Of a stretch of DNA of 25,149 nt, positions 14,062-23,344 are shown piece after piece; the first letter of the stretch is position 1; the number at the start of each line of letters is the position of its first letter. Below the pieces are notes generated by a model that was given only the letters and a program-made list of their open reading frames with translations, did no database searches and was not told the DNA's origin. The DNA is from CAZDIO01 sp964505555 (GTDB taxonomy: Bacteria; Bdellovibrionota_C; UBA2361; SZUA-149; CAZDIO01). Location of the stretch: the NCBI GenBank assembly GCA_964505555.1, contig CAZDIO010000017.1:1-25149 (forward strand), read 5' to 3'. The position numbers and the translations under genes are program-made.

Positions 14062-16446
14062 TCACTTTGAAAAATCGTGATGCCACTCGGTTATTTCCTT
14101 CGGATCAACTCCGTGCGTTTCAATATAGGTGCGATGTTCCAGGATCTTATGTTTGTATTTTTCTATTACTGAGTTTGCTTTTATAGTTAAATTCTTTTTG
14201 ATAGTTGCTCCTTGGGTCGCGGCCTGAATCACGACATGGTAACGGCTTGCTTTATTTCGAATGAGTAAATCAAATGGGGTAGTCGTTGTTCCCTCTTCAA
14301 TGTAGCCATTAATATGAAAACGCTCTAGTTCGGGTCGATTAAAAAGCAGTTGCTTTACGGCATTTGGATATCCATGAAAATTGAAAATCACAGGACGATT
14401 TACGGTAAAAACTTCATTAAATGTCTCCGGTGTTAGACCATGAGGATGAAACGTTTCAAGTTCTAACACCAATAGGTCAGTTACATTGACTACGCGAACT
14501 TTAAGCTCTGGTAGCTCGCTTTCTAAAATACTTGCGGCAGCAAGCACTTCAATTGTTGGGTACACACCACTTGATCCAAGAACCACATCAGGTTCATCGC
14601 TATTTGCGTTCCCTGCCCATTCCCACACTGAGTAGCCTCGGATACAATGCTCTTCAGCCTCAACCGGCGAGAGCCACTGTGGCATTGGTTGCTTGGAAGC
14701 GATAACGAGGTTGATTTTGTCCATACTCGTTAAACAGTGATCAATGGTTGAGAGGAGGCAATTTGCATCAGGTGGTAGGTAGATTCTTACATGCTTTGCT
14801 TTTTTTGTAAGAAGATTGTCAATAAACCCTGGTCCTTGGTGAGAGTACCCGTTGTGATCTTGGCGCCATCCTTCTGAGGTAAGAATGTACGTAAGCGAAG
14901 TTGTGGGTTTTCTCCAAGATACTTCTGAAGCTACTTTAATAAATTTTGCGTATTGGTTGAGCATACTATCAACAATAGGTGCAAACGCTTCGTAGCACGG
15001 AAATAGACCGTGTCTCCCAGTAAGCAAATATCCTTGAAGCCATCCTTGACAATTATGTTCGCTGAGCACCTCCATCACTCGGCCGCTTCGAGCTATAGAC
15101 TCATCCCCTGGACCAGTAGGCCAGAGGAACTGTCTGGAGGTGCTCTCAAACACCGCTTCAAGTCTGTTTGAGGTCAATTCATCTGGACAAAAAATACGAA
15201 ATATCTCTTCTGAGCCGTTCTTACTAGAATTTAAAGAGATAACATCTCTTAGATATTTTCCAAGCATTGCCATATCCGAGGCAAGAGTTGTTCCACGTCT
15301 TTCTACATGAAGGCAATACTTTTTGTAATCTGGTCGTTTGAGATCGCGACGAATATCTCCGCCATAGGCATGAGGGTTCATCCCCATCCGAAAGTTTTTT
15401 TCTGGACAGTTTGTCAGCACTTCTTTTGTTGGGGCACCCGTAGCTTCAAAGAGGGTTGAAAGATTATATGAAGTGAACCAATCTTCGATCGCTTTTAGAT
15501 GTGCAGGATTTGTTTTACATTCTTTTGCAGGGACTTGGTGCGAACGGTAGGATCCTTCAACTAGTTTTCCATCCACTTCGTGGGGGCCGGTCCAACCTTT
15601 TTGGGAACGAAGGATGAGCATCGGCCAACGAGGAGTGAAATCCTCTTTGATTGTTGCCAATTCTTTAATTTGGTTAATATGTTTGTAGGCGATCTCCAAA
15701 GTCTCTGCCATAAGTCGGTGTGCATCTTTGATGTCACCAATGGTGCAGTCCACGATCAGCGGTTCGTAACCGTAACCATGAAAGAGAGAGAGCAGCTCGT
15801 CGTTGCCCATTGATCCGTAAATAGTAGTTGAAGAGATTTTGTAATGATTAAGGTGCAAAATCGGAAGAACCACGCCATCATTAAGTGGGTTGAGAAACTT
15901 GGTACTGTGCCATGCTGTCGCCGTCGGTCCTGTTTCAGCTTCTCCGTCTCCAACAATACAGGCAACAATAAGATTTGGATTATCAAATGCAGCTCCAAAT
16001 GAGGTCGCAAGAGCATATCCAAGCTCTCCTCCTTCATGAATGCAGCCAGGCGTTCCGGGGTAGAGATGACTTGGAAATCCCCCAGGGATTGAAAAGCTAC
16101 GAATGAGTTTGTAAATTCCCTGAAGATCTCGGCTATATTCTGGATAAAACGCTTCCAAAGAGCCTTCTAGAAACAAATTTGCCAGGTTTGCTGGAGCGCC
16201 ATGTCCAGGACCAGTCACAAGAAGTATGTTTAGGTTATACTCACGGATGAGGTTATTCAGATGCGCGTAGATAAAGTTAATTCCAGGAACCGTGCCCCAA
16301 TGCCCAAGCAAACGGTTTTTGATATGTTCTGAGGTGAGAGGTTTTTCAAGCAGACAGTTATCGCGAAGATAAATCTGTGCTGCCCCAAGATAATTTGCAG
16401 CGCGCCAGTACGTATCAATTATTTTTATTTGATTATCAGTTATCAT
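14062..16446 (-). CDS. xfp: Xylulose-5-phosphate/fructose-6-phosphate phosphoketolase
   Basis: A thiamine-diphosphate enzyme that cleaves xylulose 5-phosphate (and often fructose 6-phosphate) with phosphate into acetyl phosphate plus glyceraldehyde 3-phosphate (or erythrose 4-phosphate). At 794 aa it has the family's full length. Visible motifs: GHWGTVPG (48-55), GPGHGAP (79-85), YPGTPGCIHEGGELGYAL (129-146), the cofactor-binding GDGEAETGPTATAWHSTKFL (166-185) and, later, DHNGYSHQGPGF. Substrate preference cannot be read. It is followed by ackA after one base and preceded by the PH-domain gene with a 37-base gap. There is no clear ribosome-binding site before the ATG at 16446. Confidence 0.97.
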   Translation of the reverse strand: MITDNQIKIIDTYWRAANYLGAAQIYLRDNCLLEKPLTSEHIKNRLLGHWGTVPGINFIYAHLNNLIREYNLNILLVTGPGHGAPANLANLFLEGSLEAFYPEYSRDLQGIYKLIRSFSIPGGFPSHLYPGTPGCIHEGGELGYALATSFGAAFDNPNLIVACIVGDGEAETGPTATAWHSTKFLNPLNDGVVLPILHLNHYKISSTTIYGSMGNDELLSLFHGYGYEPLIVDCTIGDIKDAHRLMAETLEIAYKHINQIKELATIKEDFTPRWPMLILRSQKGWTGPHEVDGKLVEGSYRSHQVPAKECKTNPAHLKAIEDWFTSYNLSTLFEATGAPTKEVLTNCPEKNFRMGMNPHAYGGDIRRDLKRPDYKKYCLHVERRGTTLASDMAMLGKYLRDVISLNSSKNGSEEIFRIFCPDELTSNRLEAVFESTSRQFLWPTGPGDESIARSGRVMEVLSEHNCQGWLQGYLLTGRHGLFPCYEAFAPIVDSMLNQYAKFIKVASEVSWRKPTTSLTYILTSEGWRQDHNGYSHQGPGFIDNLLTKKAKHVRIYLPPDANCLLSTIDHCLTSMDKINLVIASKQPMPQWLSPVEAEEHCIRGYSVWEWAGNANSDEPDVVLGSSGVYPTIEVLAAASILESELPELKVRVVNVTDLLVLELETFHPHGLTPETFNEVFTVNRPVIFNFHGYPNAVKQLLFNRPELERFHINGYIEEGTTTTPFDLLIRNKASRYHVVIQAATQGATIKKNLTIKANSVIEKYKHKILEHRTYIETHGVDPKEITEWHHDFSK

Positions 16447-16483
16447 TTATAAACGCCGTATAGTATGCTTGTAAGGAGCTATT

Positions 16484-17113
16484 TTAATCCGACGTTGAAT
16501 TTGTCTTTTTGTGACTATCATCTATCTGGTGCATGATTGTTCGTGCATATTGAGCGGGCTCTCCTACGCCATGAAAGTGAACTTGCGGTCGGTCAGTGAT
16601 TGAAGTTCCAACAAGAATTGTTCCCACCCCAAGGAACCGCTCCAGGAGATTTTGTTGCACTCGAACACCACGAAGATCTTCAAAAGAAATCTCAATTACC
16701 GATTTTCGAAAGGAACACCGACCCTCAGTGGAGCGAATATGATGACAACCAATTTCATGATAACAATCATACATGAGAAACAAAGGTCGAACGAGTAACA
16801 CAGCGCAGATCAGCCCAAGTATCGGCATACTGATAAGGAACGTTGTGTTTAGAAATTCGAATTTACTACGAAACACAAGCTCAGGCTGAGATTGAGAGAT
16901 GATTACTGAAAATATCGAAAAAGCGAAAAACACTAAAAGCGCAGGGAGTACTGATCTCCAACTTCTGTGAATCGTGATATGTCGATCACTATTTGGACAT
17001 TTATCCCCACAGCTCTCTTGTGTATATGTTTTTGTAGGGCGTTGTTCCATACGACCTTGAGAGTTTACGCGATCAAAATTTGCTTTTGAGCTTTCTGCTA
17101 TCTTGTCTACCAT
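16484..17113 (-). CDS. Membrane protein with bacterial PH-like domain
   Basis: A 209-aa protein with a polar N-terminus (1-50, two Cys), two membrane helices at about 55-73 and 91-113, and a C-terminal domain with EISFEDLRGVRVQQNLLERF (141-160) and GVGTILVGTS (162-171). The second block is the typical core of the bacterial PH (DUF304/YdbS-like) domain, in which a two-helix membrane anchor precedes a PH fold. Its function in the envelope is unknown. It lies 7 bases after the CxxCH lipoprotein gene and 37 before xfp. A His-rich loop (CHHIRS near 123-128) after the second helix is unusual. Confidence 0.72.
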   Translation of the reverse strand: MVDKIAESSKANFDRVNSQGRMEQRPTKTYTQESCGDKCPNSDRHITIHRSWRSVLPALLVFFAFSIFSVIISQSQPELVFRSKFEFLNTTFLISMPILGLICAVLLVRPLFLMYDCYHEIGCHHIRSTEGRCSFRKSVIEISFEDLRGVRVQQNLLERFLGVGTILVGTSITDRPQVHFHGVGEPAQYARTIMHQIDDSHKKTNSTSD

Positions 17114-17120
17114 CGACTAC

Positions 17121-18290
17121 TTATACTCCGGGATGGATATCCTCTTCAGAGCCAAAGGCAAGAAACCGAAGCTCTTTAAGCTTTTTTTGTTGGAATGGAT
17201 CGATATGCGTTCCAGAGCTTCCTGAACTTTCATGTTCAATAAGCTCTTCATATTTTTTAAATGCAAGTTGCGCTTCAGGAGTATTTGGAAATTGGCGAAT
17301 GCACTGTTCTAGATATAAGTCACGAAAAACATCAAAAGAGCTAATTGGAATATGGTTGTAAGCAAGTCCAAGAAGGAGGGTTGACTTTCGTGCATCCTCC
17401 ACGGAGGAAGATTTTAAGAGAAGTTCATGAAGCAGTGATGTTCCCTTTAAGGTGTTTACAAGATTGAGTTCATCATTTTCGATACTTTCTAGATGCAGAA
17501 CGGGTTTAAGTAACATCGTGCTGTTTTGGAGTGTTGGTGCAAGCGGTGATTGTGCAAGTTTTTCAAACTGAGAGATCCATGCGGTAATCATCCGTTTTGC
17601 TTGTTCAGAAATATGTCCGTTTTTTAGTAGCTCGTCTAGGTTTCTTGCTGCTTCTTGAGGACGATTTTTAACCCGCGCTTCAATCACTGCCCAACGCAAA
17701 AGTGATTGCGTAAGATGATAGCTTGCAGTGTCAGTAATCGCCATTTTGTGAGCAAGCGTAAGGAAAGCTTCGCTGGCGAGGTCAAACTGCCTTGAAGCAA
17801 GGAGAAACTCTCCATAGGCAAGTTGTTCATCAAAACTTCCCCCGCTGGGCATCGGTGCTGCGCCTACAAAATCATTTGGCACCTCATAGCGGGAGTGACA
17901 AGAGGTGCAGTTTCCTACTAACCCCCGAAGCTTCCAGTTTGCGTATTCTTTATCTCCCGCGGCAAATCGATTTCGAGCGTCTACGAGCATCTCTCTATTT
18001 ACCTCAAGAGTAATTCGAAATCCCGGTTCAAACGCCTCAATCGGGGTGACCACTTCAACACGGTGAAAAGTATCAATGAGTTTATCAAGATGAGTTAAGA
18101 TCTGCTTTTCAAATCGAGCATCTTGAAAGTTTTTTGGAGACCATACGTAATTATAAAGCTTAGCAGTCGTGGTATACGCTTTTCGCATCTCAGTCGGGAG
18201 ATTTTCTTGATCAGATTTTTTACTGCAAGAAATAAAACAGAAAATAATGCTAAGAAGGATTATTGTAACAATGAGAGAAAAACGCTTCAT
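17121..18290 (-). CDS. Lipoprotein with one CxxCH haem-type motif and helical repeats
   Basis: A 389-aa exported protein. The N-terminus has a charged start (MKRFS), a hydrophobic core and a lipobox-like FISC with Cys22, so it is probably lipid-anchored; Phe at -3 is not ideal. A single CTSCH (128-132) follows a helical segment and could bind one c-type haem, though no distal Met ligand can be assigned. Residues 150-370 are helix-rich with TPR-like spacing (LAYGEFLLASRQFDLASEAF, LRWAVIEARV, FRDLYLEQCIRQFPNTPEAQLAFKKYEEL). The ATG at 18290 with AGGA eight bases upstream is preferred over the in-frame GTG at 18293. It is first in the run leading to xfp and ackA. It may be a c-type cytochrome-like subunit or just a Cys/His scaffold. 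Confidence 0.68.
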   Translation of the reverse strand: MKRFSLIVTIILLSIIFCFISCSKKSDQENLPTEMRKAYTTTAKLYNYVWSPKNFQDARFEKQILTHLDKLIDTFHRVEVVTPIEAFEPGFRITLEVNREMLVDARNRFAAGDKEYANWKLRGLVGNCTSCHSRYEVPNDFVGAAPMPSGGSFDEQLAYGEFLLASRQFDLASEAFLTLAHKMAITDTASYHLTQSLLRWAVIEARVKNRPQEAARNLDELLKNGHISEQAKRMITAWISQFEKLAQSPLAPTLQNSTMLLKPVLHLESIENDELNLVNTLKGTSLLHELLLKSSSVEDARKSTLLLGLAYNHIPISSFDVFRDLYLEQCIRQFPNTPEAQLAFKKYEELIEHESSGSSGTHIDPFQQKKLKELRFLAFGSEEDIHPGV

Positions 18291-18473
18291 CACACGATTC
18301 CTTTAGGGTTTCTTAATTACTACCATAAATACGTATAAAACACCTTCCTATAAAAGGACACCGATTCATAGCATGTGATCTATGATAAAGTAATAAAAAG
18401 ATAGCTCGAAATCTCTAAGAGGGGAGGATCTTGAATCAAAAAGTCAACATCATGATATCAAGAACGAAACGAT

Positions 18474-19766
18474 CTATACCTCTCTTAAATAACCCCAGGT
18501 ATGGAGACGATCGCTGTCTTCAAACCACCGGTCTCCAATATCGGTGCGGTAGTACATGTTAGGAATCATAATGTTCTTGATTCGATTATAAGCTTGGGTT
18601 TGAGCTTGCTTTACGGTAGGGCCAACACCGACGACGATAAGTACGACTCCTGAGGTTCCGGTGATCAACCACTCTCCATTTACAAGTTTTACATCTTCGA
18701 TATGAATACCTTCTACGTTTGGCTTTTTAAAGATGATCACCCGATCTTTCGAGTTCACATCAAACGTTTTCTGATCATCAAAAGGAAAGGGAGGTACGAC
18801 GATTCTTACTCCGATTTGAAAGCCACTACGTGCTTTAAGATCAAGCTTGGTACCGGTGGCCATTGAGTAGAGAAGCTCACCCATCGGGGTGATGAGTCCT
18901 TCTTGCTGAATACTAATTGTTGGGTAGCCAAAGCGGGCAGTAAATTCTAGAGGATAAATGCCCTGACCATTGACAATACAGTTAAGATCAATGTACCCCA
19001 CATACCGCTCTTCTCGGAGTCGTTCTTCAAATTTTTTAAGTGTTTGGTTAAAAATCCTATTTGGCTTGCTCCAATACATCATCGTGCCCATCTCTCCCGT
19101 TGAGGGGCCGATGTTTCCCGGAAAGAGCTTTTTGTGTTCAAAATTTACGTTTATTGGAGAGAGAAACTCAAAACCGTTAAAAAATGCCCCTACGGCGATC
19201 TCTACTCCAGTGACACGTTTTTGAAGTTGAAAAACCTTTACCGTATCTGAATAAACTTTTTTGTAAGATTCAAGAACATGCAAAATATCCTGCCCATCTT
19301 CCTCTTCTCCTACAAAGAGTAAGCGCTTAATGTTTTGAGCGTCACCACTTGGCTTAATGACGTACCGTGAAGGATGAGCCTTAACGAAACTTATCGCCTC
19401 ATCAAATGAGGTAAACTCTTCAAAGGGCAAGATGGAGATCCCGTATTTTTTGAGTTCCGTTTGACCAAAGCTACGATCATCTTCTAGCTTGTCTGTGTAA
19501 GGAGTTCCTCCAACAACTGCTTTGCCACGTTGGCGTAGTTCGTGTGCCTTATCTCCCTGACCAAGCACATCATCAAAGACAATTATATCGGCCCACTCTA
19601 CCTCTTCCTGCCAGCGGTCTACTTTTGAGATGAAACCATCGCCAATGTTCTTTTCATCACCATTTTCGATGCAGTACCTCACTTCATGACCCTCCTTCAT
19701 GACATACCAGGCGATATCACTAATGAGACCATCAAGTGAGACAAATAAAAAACGCTTCTTCTCCAT
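18474..19766 (-). CDS. PurD-like ATP-grasp enzyme (phosphoribosylamine-glycine ligase family)
   Basis: A 430-aa ATP-grasp protein. RFLFVSLDGLISDIAW (5-20) starts a Rossmann-like N-domain. Then come DRSFGQTELKKYGI, YVIKPSG, FQLQKRVTGVEIAVGAFFNG, INVNFEHKKLFPGNIGPSTGE, the metal-binding YIDLNCIVNGQGIYPLEFTARFGYP and a C-terminal IPNMYYRTDIGDRWF. The order matches PurD, but the wording differs from the classical bacterial enzyme and I associate this variant with Patescibacteria and archaea. The substrate may therefore not be phosphoribosylamine. The open frame extends to 19820, but a promoter at 19804-19832 would start transcription near 19797, so ATG 19766 is the start. It stands alone, divergent from dedA. 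Confidence 0.8.
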   Translation of the reverse strand: MEKKRFLFVSLDGLISDIAWYVMKEGHEVRYCIENGDEKNIGDGFISKVDRWQEEVEWADIIVFDDVLGQGDKAHELRQRGKAVVGGTPYTDKLEDDRSFGQTELKKYGISILPFEEFTSFDEAISFVKAHPSRYVIKPSGDAQNIKRLLFVGEEEDGQDILHVLESYKKVYSDTVKVFQLQKRVTGVEIAVGAFFNGFEFLSPINVNFEHKKLFPGNIGPSTGEMGTMMYWSKPNRIFNQTLKKFEERLREERYVGYIDLNCIVNGQGIYPLEFTARFGYPTISIQQEGLITPMGELLYSMATGTKLDLKARSGFQIGVRIVVPPFPFDDQKTFDVNSKDRVIIFKKPNVEGIHIEDVKLVNGEWLITGTSGVVLIVVGVGPTVKQAQTQAYNRIKNIMIPNMYYRTDIGDRWFEDSDRLHTWGYLREV

Positions 19767-19803
19767 CTTTATCCGACGCTCCAGGCAATCTATTGATTCG
19801 CCA

Positions 19804-19832
19804 TATATATCGACCATCACTTCGTTTTACAA
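19804..19832 (-). promoter_or_regulatory. Sigma-70-like promoter of the PurD-like gene
   Basis: On the minus strand, TTGTAA (19832-19827) and TATATA (19809-19804) are 17 bases apart. The predicted start near 19797 leaves a leader of about 30 bases before ATG 19766, which decides against the longer open frame from 19820. Confidence 0.6.
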
Positions 19833-19974
19833 AAGAATTTCTCATTTGGAGGAGTATTTTGGCGACCGAAAAGGAAGGGGGGTGTTTACTGAACTTGTGT
19901 TTTGAGTAAATGCCTCGCTGCTCGGTTTGAAAGAGGTTCCATCACGTGCTCCAAAGTGCTATACGAAGGGGCTT

Positions 19975-20619
19975 ATGGACCAACTTCTAACCTTTGTAGA
20001 TTTCTTTATTCATCTCGATAAGCACCTTGTCGTGCTTGTAAACGATTATGGAACTTGGAGTTATCTGATCCTCTTTCTCATTATCTTTTGTGAAACAGGG
20101 TTGGTAGTAACACCAATACTCCCAGGAGACTCCCTATTATTTGCGGTAGGAGCGCTTGCGGGGAGGGGTGCTTTGCAGCTTGATATCTTGCTTGGTCTGT
20201 TGATTGTTGCAGCCATCCTTGGGGATGCAGTGAACTATCATATCGGAGCCTATATCGGTCCGAAGGCTTTTGAGATGAATTCCAGGATATTTAAGAAGAA
20301 ATACCTGGAAAGAACCCAGCAGTTTTATGAAAAATACGGTGGGAAAACGATTATCATCGCCCGATTTGTTCCCATTGTTCGAACGTTTGCCCCTTTTCTT
20401 GCTGGGGTGGGGGCGATGGGCTATGGGCGATTTATAGTTTATAATGCAGTGGGTGCCGTAGTGTGGATTGTGTCGCTTTTATTAGCAGGGTATTACTTTA
20501 GCGATCTTCCCATTGTGCGTGATAATTTTAGCTTAGTAGTTCTAGCAATCATCATTCTGTCTATTCTTCCTGCTGTTTTTGAATTGTACTCGGCACGGCG
20601 GGAGTTACGAAGTTCCTAA
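19975..20619 (+). CDS. dedA: DedA family inner-membrane protein
   Basis: DedA proteins are membrane transporters tied to envelope lipid handling and the proton gradient. The 214-aa sequence matches the E. coli DedA group: LILFLIIFCETGLVVTP followed by LPGDSLLF, DAVNYHIGAYIG, QFYEKYGGKTIIIARF and VRTFAPFLAGVGAM. It has about four to five hydrophobic segments, including re-entrant ones. The open frame reaches 19927, but the family starts at MDQLLTF. The ATG at 19975 has AAGGGG about 5 bases upstream. It is divergent from the PurD-like gene and followed by a terminator-like hairpin before rarA. Confidence 0.93.
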   Translation: MDQLLTFVDFFIHLDKHLVVLVNDYGTWSYLILFLIIFCETGLVVTPILPGDSLLFAVGALAGRGALQLDILLGLLIVAAILGDAVNYHIGAYIGPKAFEMNSRIFKKKYLERTQQFYEKYGGKTIIIARFVPIVRTFAPFLAGVGAMGYGRFIVYNAVGAVVWIVSLLLAGYYFSDLPIVRDNFSLVVLAIIILSILPAVFELYSARRELRSS

Positions 20620-20639
20620 CAGGATCCTAGCCTGTTTTT
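20618..20639 (+). terminator. Intrinsic terminator-like hairpin overlapping the dedA stop
   Basis: AACAGG (20618-20623) pairs with CCTGTT (20631-20636) around a 7-base loop, and the 3' arm merges into a run of T residues. The 5' arm begins inside the TAA stop codon. Ribosomes finishing dedA would cover part of the stem. It would separate dedA from rarA, which starts 18 bases later. Confidence 0.55.
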
Positions 20640-20656
20640 CTTTTGTGGTGTGAACG

Positions 20657-22009
20657 ATGGCAAAGAAAGCAGCCGATTTCCAAGAAAATTTCGCATTTAA
20701 AAGGGAGCAGGGCTACGTTCCTCTTCCTGAGCGGATGAGACCACGAACTATCGATGAGGTAGTGGGGCAGGAGAGTGCCATCGGTCCAGACTCTACACTC
20801 GGAAAAGTGCTTCGTTCGGGGAAAAATGTGATCCCCTCGCTGATATTTTGGGGACCTCCGGGAGTAGGGAAAACAACGATTGCCCGAGTAATCGCAGAGC
20901 AGGGTGGGTATCATTTTGTTCGTCTCTCAGGAGTGCTTGATGGAGTTTCAGAGATTAGACAAGTAGTCTCAGATGCAACCGATCTCCTTGAAAACAGAAA
21001 CCAGCCTACCCTTGCGCTTGTTGATGAGATTCACCGTTTTAACCGTTCACAACAAGATGCATTTCTTCCCCATATTGAGTCTGGATTGTTAACGATTATT
21101 GGTCAGACGACAGAAAATGTAAGTTTTCGGCTGCGAGGAGCACTGCTAAGCCGCTTACGGGTGATACCACTTGAGCCACTCTCTGATCTTCATATTGAGT
21201 CGCTTATTGACCGTGCTTTATTTGATAGGGAGAGGGGGCTTGGTTCTTTGGGAATGACTATTAACCCCAGGGCACGAGCGTTACTTGCGCGAATGAGTCA
21301 GGGCGATGCTCGACGTGGCCTTAGTGGTCTTGAATGGGCCGCATTAGAGCTTGAACGAGGTGAGGGGAAAGAAATTACCGAGGCGCTTATCAAAGAATCT
21401 TTTGGAAAGCAGCCGATGTATTTTGATCAAGAGGGGGATTATCACTATGATCTTATCTCTGCTTTTATCAAGTCGATGCGGGGTTCTGATCCTGATGCCG
21501 CTCTTTATTACATGCTTCGTGCCCTCGAAGGGGGAGAAGATCCCCTTTTTATAACGAGACGGATGATTATTTTTGCCTCTGAAGATTGTAGCTGCGATCC
21601 GCGAGCGTTGGAGATCGCGCTGAATGTGGATCGTGCCTTGGAGCGAGTTGGGCTTCCTGAAGGAAAAATTCCTCTGGCCCAAGGGGTTGTCTATCTCTCT
21701 TGTTGTGCAAAATCTAACGCCACGTACAAAGCACTTAAAAAGATGGAGGGCATTGTTTCTGAGCATCCTGATTTGGAGATTCCAAAACGGTTAAGAAATG
21801 CACCAACGGATCTTATGAAAGATCTTGGATACAGTGATGGATATCGCTATCCCCACGACTCTCCAGAGGGTTTTGTGCCCGAAAAATATCTGCCCAAAGA
21901 GCTAGAAGAGCTTATTGTTTATGAACCTACAGACCGAGGGCTTGATCAGCAGATAGCGGAGCGACTTTTTAGATATCGACAGTTAATAAACAATCGCAGA
22001 TCAAAATAA
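20657..22009 (+). CDS. rarA: Replication-associated recombination protein RarA (MgsA)
   Basis: An AAA+ ATPase of the clamp-loader group that acts at stalled replication forks with SSB. The 450-aa protein has RPRTIDEVVGQ (28-38), Walker A GPPGVGKTT (66-74), Walker B LALVDEIHRF (119-128, Asp123/Glu124), sensor 1 (GQTTENVSF) and the C-terminal signature RGSDPDAALYYMLRALEGG with ITRRMIIFASED and AKSNATYKA, all in the family's order and length. The ATG at 20657 lacks an obvious ribosome-binding site. The next gene starts 2 bases after the stop, so they are likely one transcript. Confidence 0.96.
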   Translation: MAKKAADFQENFAFKREQGYVPLPERMRPRTIDEVVGQESAIGPDSTLGKVLRSGKNVIPSLIFWGPPGVGKTTIARVIAEQGGYHFVRLSGVLDGVSEIRQVVSDATDLLENRNQPTLALVDEIHRFNRSQQDAFLPHIESGLLTIIGQTTENVSFRLRGALLSRLRVIPLEPLSDLHIESLIDRALFDRERGLGSLGMTINPRARALLARMSQGDARRGLSGLEWAALELERGEGKEITEALIKESFGKQPMYFDQEGDYHYDLISAFIKSMRGSDPDAALYYMLRALEGGEDPLFITRRMIIFASEDCSCDPRALEIALNVDRALERVGLPEGKIPLAQGVVYLSCCAKSNATYKALKKMEGIVSEHPDLEIPKRLRNAPTDLMKDLGYSDGYRYPHDSPEGFVPEKYLPKELEELIVYEPTDRGLDQQIAERLFRYRQLINNRRSK

Positions 22010-22011
22010 CA

Positions 22012-23109
22012 ATGGGCGCTCCCCAAAGTCTCAATCAGTTCTCATCATATCTTAAGGAACAAAATCGAGGCATTCTTCGAAGAAGAAAAAAATATTATCC
22101 ACATTGGGAAACGCATCTTGAAAGATGCAAGGAGGTTCAAGCAGACTGGGTCAAAGATCATCCAGAGATGAAAGAAGTTCAGATTTTAGGTGCCGGACAC
22201 CTTCTTGATGTAAACCCTGAGATCCTTTTTTCAGAGAACCGGAAGGTTGTACTTGTTGATGCTGATCGACAATGTAGTAAGAGCTGGAATCGATACATAC
22301 AAAAATATCCACATCTTCAGCCTAGGCAACTTGAAGTCACTGGAGTAATTGAGAGATGGCTTTTTCTTGTCAAAGAAGCGCTCGCAGGTAATGTAAAAAT
22401 TTCAAAAGAGAAACGCTTTGGACTCGTTCTTGAATTGCTTTCTACTGCCCTTCCTGAGCCTGATCTAAAGGGGCTTCTTCTGCAGACAATGACCCCATCA
22501 AAAACGGGAATTCTCTCCTTGAATCTCCTTAGTCAGATTCCTATTGTTTGGCGAGAAACTATATTAATGCTTTTAAAGCGAGACTTAGGAAGCACTTTTG
22601 TAGAAAAAAATGAAGCACGTTTGCTGGAGGTGCTTTCTCATTCGTGTCAGATGCTTGTTAAATCACATCTCAAACAACTTGCTCATACCGAAGCAGCTTC
22701 GTTTTTGGTGATTACGGATGTAGAATTTGTAAACTATCAGGGGGTCTCTCGATATTTTAAAAATAAAAAAGAAGAAGTTCCTTTTACCTGGCAGATGCCG
22801 GAGAACTTTTCTAGTACCTCGAGTGCTTGGTCGGTGAACTCAGAATTAAGTTCTCAACCGGGATGGAAGCTCTGGAGATCGAAGTTGCCAAGAATGTGTG
22901 AGGTGTATCCTGCGTTGTATGGAGTAAACGTTGAGGATCAAAAGCTTCTTACCCAACTTTGTTCTGGGTATAGAGTCGAAAAAATAGTTCATTGGCTTTG
23001 GCATATTGCGCCACTTGGTCTTGAGAAACGATCTGATGGTTGGATTCATCGAGTGGTGGCGGTTCAATTTAGGAAAGATCCGCAGCAATCTTTACAAATA
23101 CACCCGTAA
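22012..23109 (+). CDS. Rossmann-like (possible SAM-dependent methyltransferase) protein
   Basis: A 365-aa soluble protein without a firm name. Residues 22-45 are a charged helix (RRRKKYYPHWETHLERCKE). Then comes a nucleotide-binding-like stretch VQILGAGHLLDV (56-67) and an acidic end of the next strand, VVLVDAD (79-85). This glycine loop plus acidic residue is the usual start of a class I methyltransferase fold. The rest has no motif I can place with confidence. I have seen similar architectures annotated as hypothetical in deltaproteobacteria. It is coupled to rarA (2-base gap). The methyltransferase role is inference from the fold signature only. Confidence 0.65.
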   Translation: MGAPQSLNQFSSYLKEQNRGILRRRKKYYPHWETHLERCKEVQADWVKDHPEMKEVQILGAGHLLDVNPEILFSENRKVVLVDADRQCSKSWNRYIQKYPHLQPRQLEVTGVIERWLFLVKEALAGNVKISKEKRFGLVLELLSTALPEPDLKGLLLQTMTPSKTGILSLNLLSQIPIVWRETILMLLKRDLGSTFVEKNEARLLEVLSHSCQMLVKSHLKQLAHTEAASFLVITDVEFVNYQGVSRYFKNKKEEVPFTWQMPENFSSTSSAWSVNSELSSQPGWKLWRSKLPRMCEVYPALYGVNVEDQKLLTQLCSGYRVEKIVHWLWHIAPLGLEKRSDGWIHRVVAVQFRKDPQQSLQIHP

Positions 23110-23198
23110 ATAGTAATCTAACTCTTTGTAAATCTTTATATTTGTAAACGATAAAGTTTCCGAAAAAGCAGATAATAAAAGATCTTTTCTCCTTAAAA

Positions 23199-23232
23199 GC
23201 GGAAATTTATTACTAATAGTATCCGCCTTTTT
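23199..23232 (+). terminator. Weak terminator candidate after the Rossmann-like gene
   Basis: GCGGA (23199-23203) can pair with TCCGC (23222-23226), followed by C and five T residues (23228-23232). The loop of 18 bases is long and the stem only five pairs. Confidence 0.35.
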
Positions 23233-23344
23233 AGGCATATAAGGAGGTAGTTTCCCCTAACTTTCTCACCTGTCGACTTTGTTAAGAAATCGTTAGCATA
23301 CTTTGGACCTTTAAAAGTTACGCTCTTTCTTATTTTTTCCTTGT

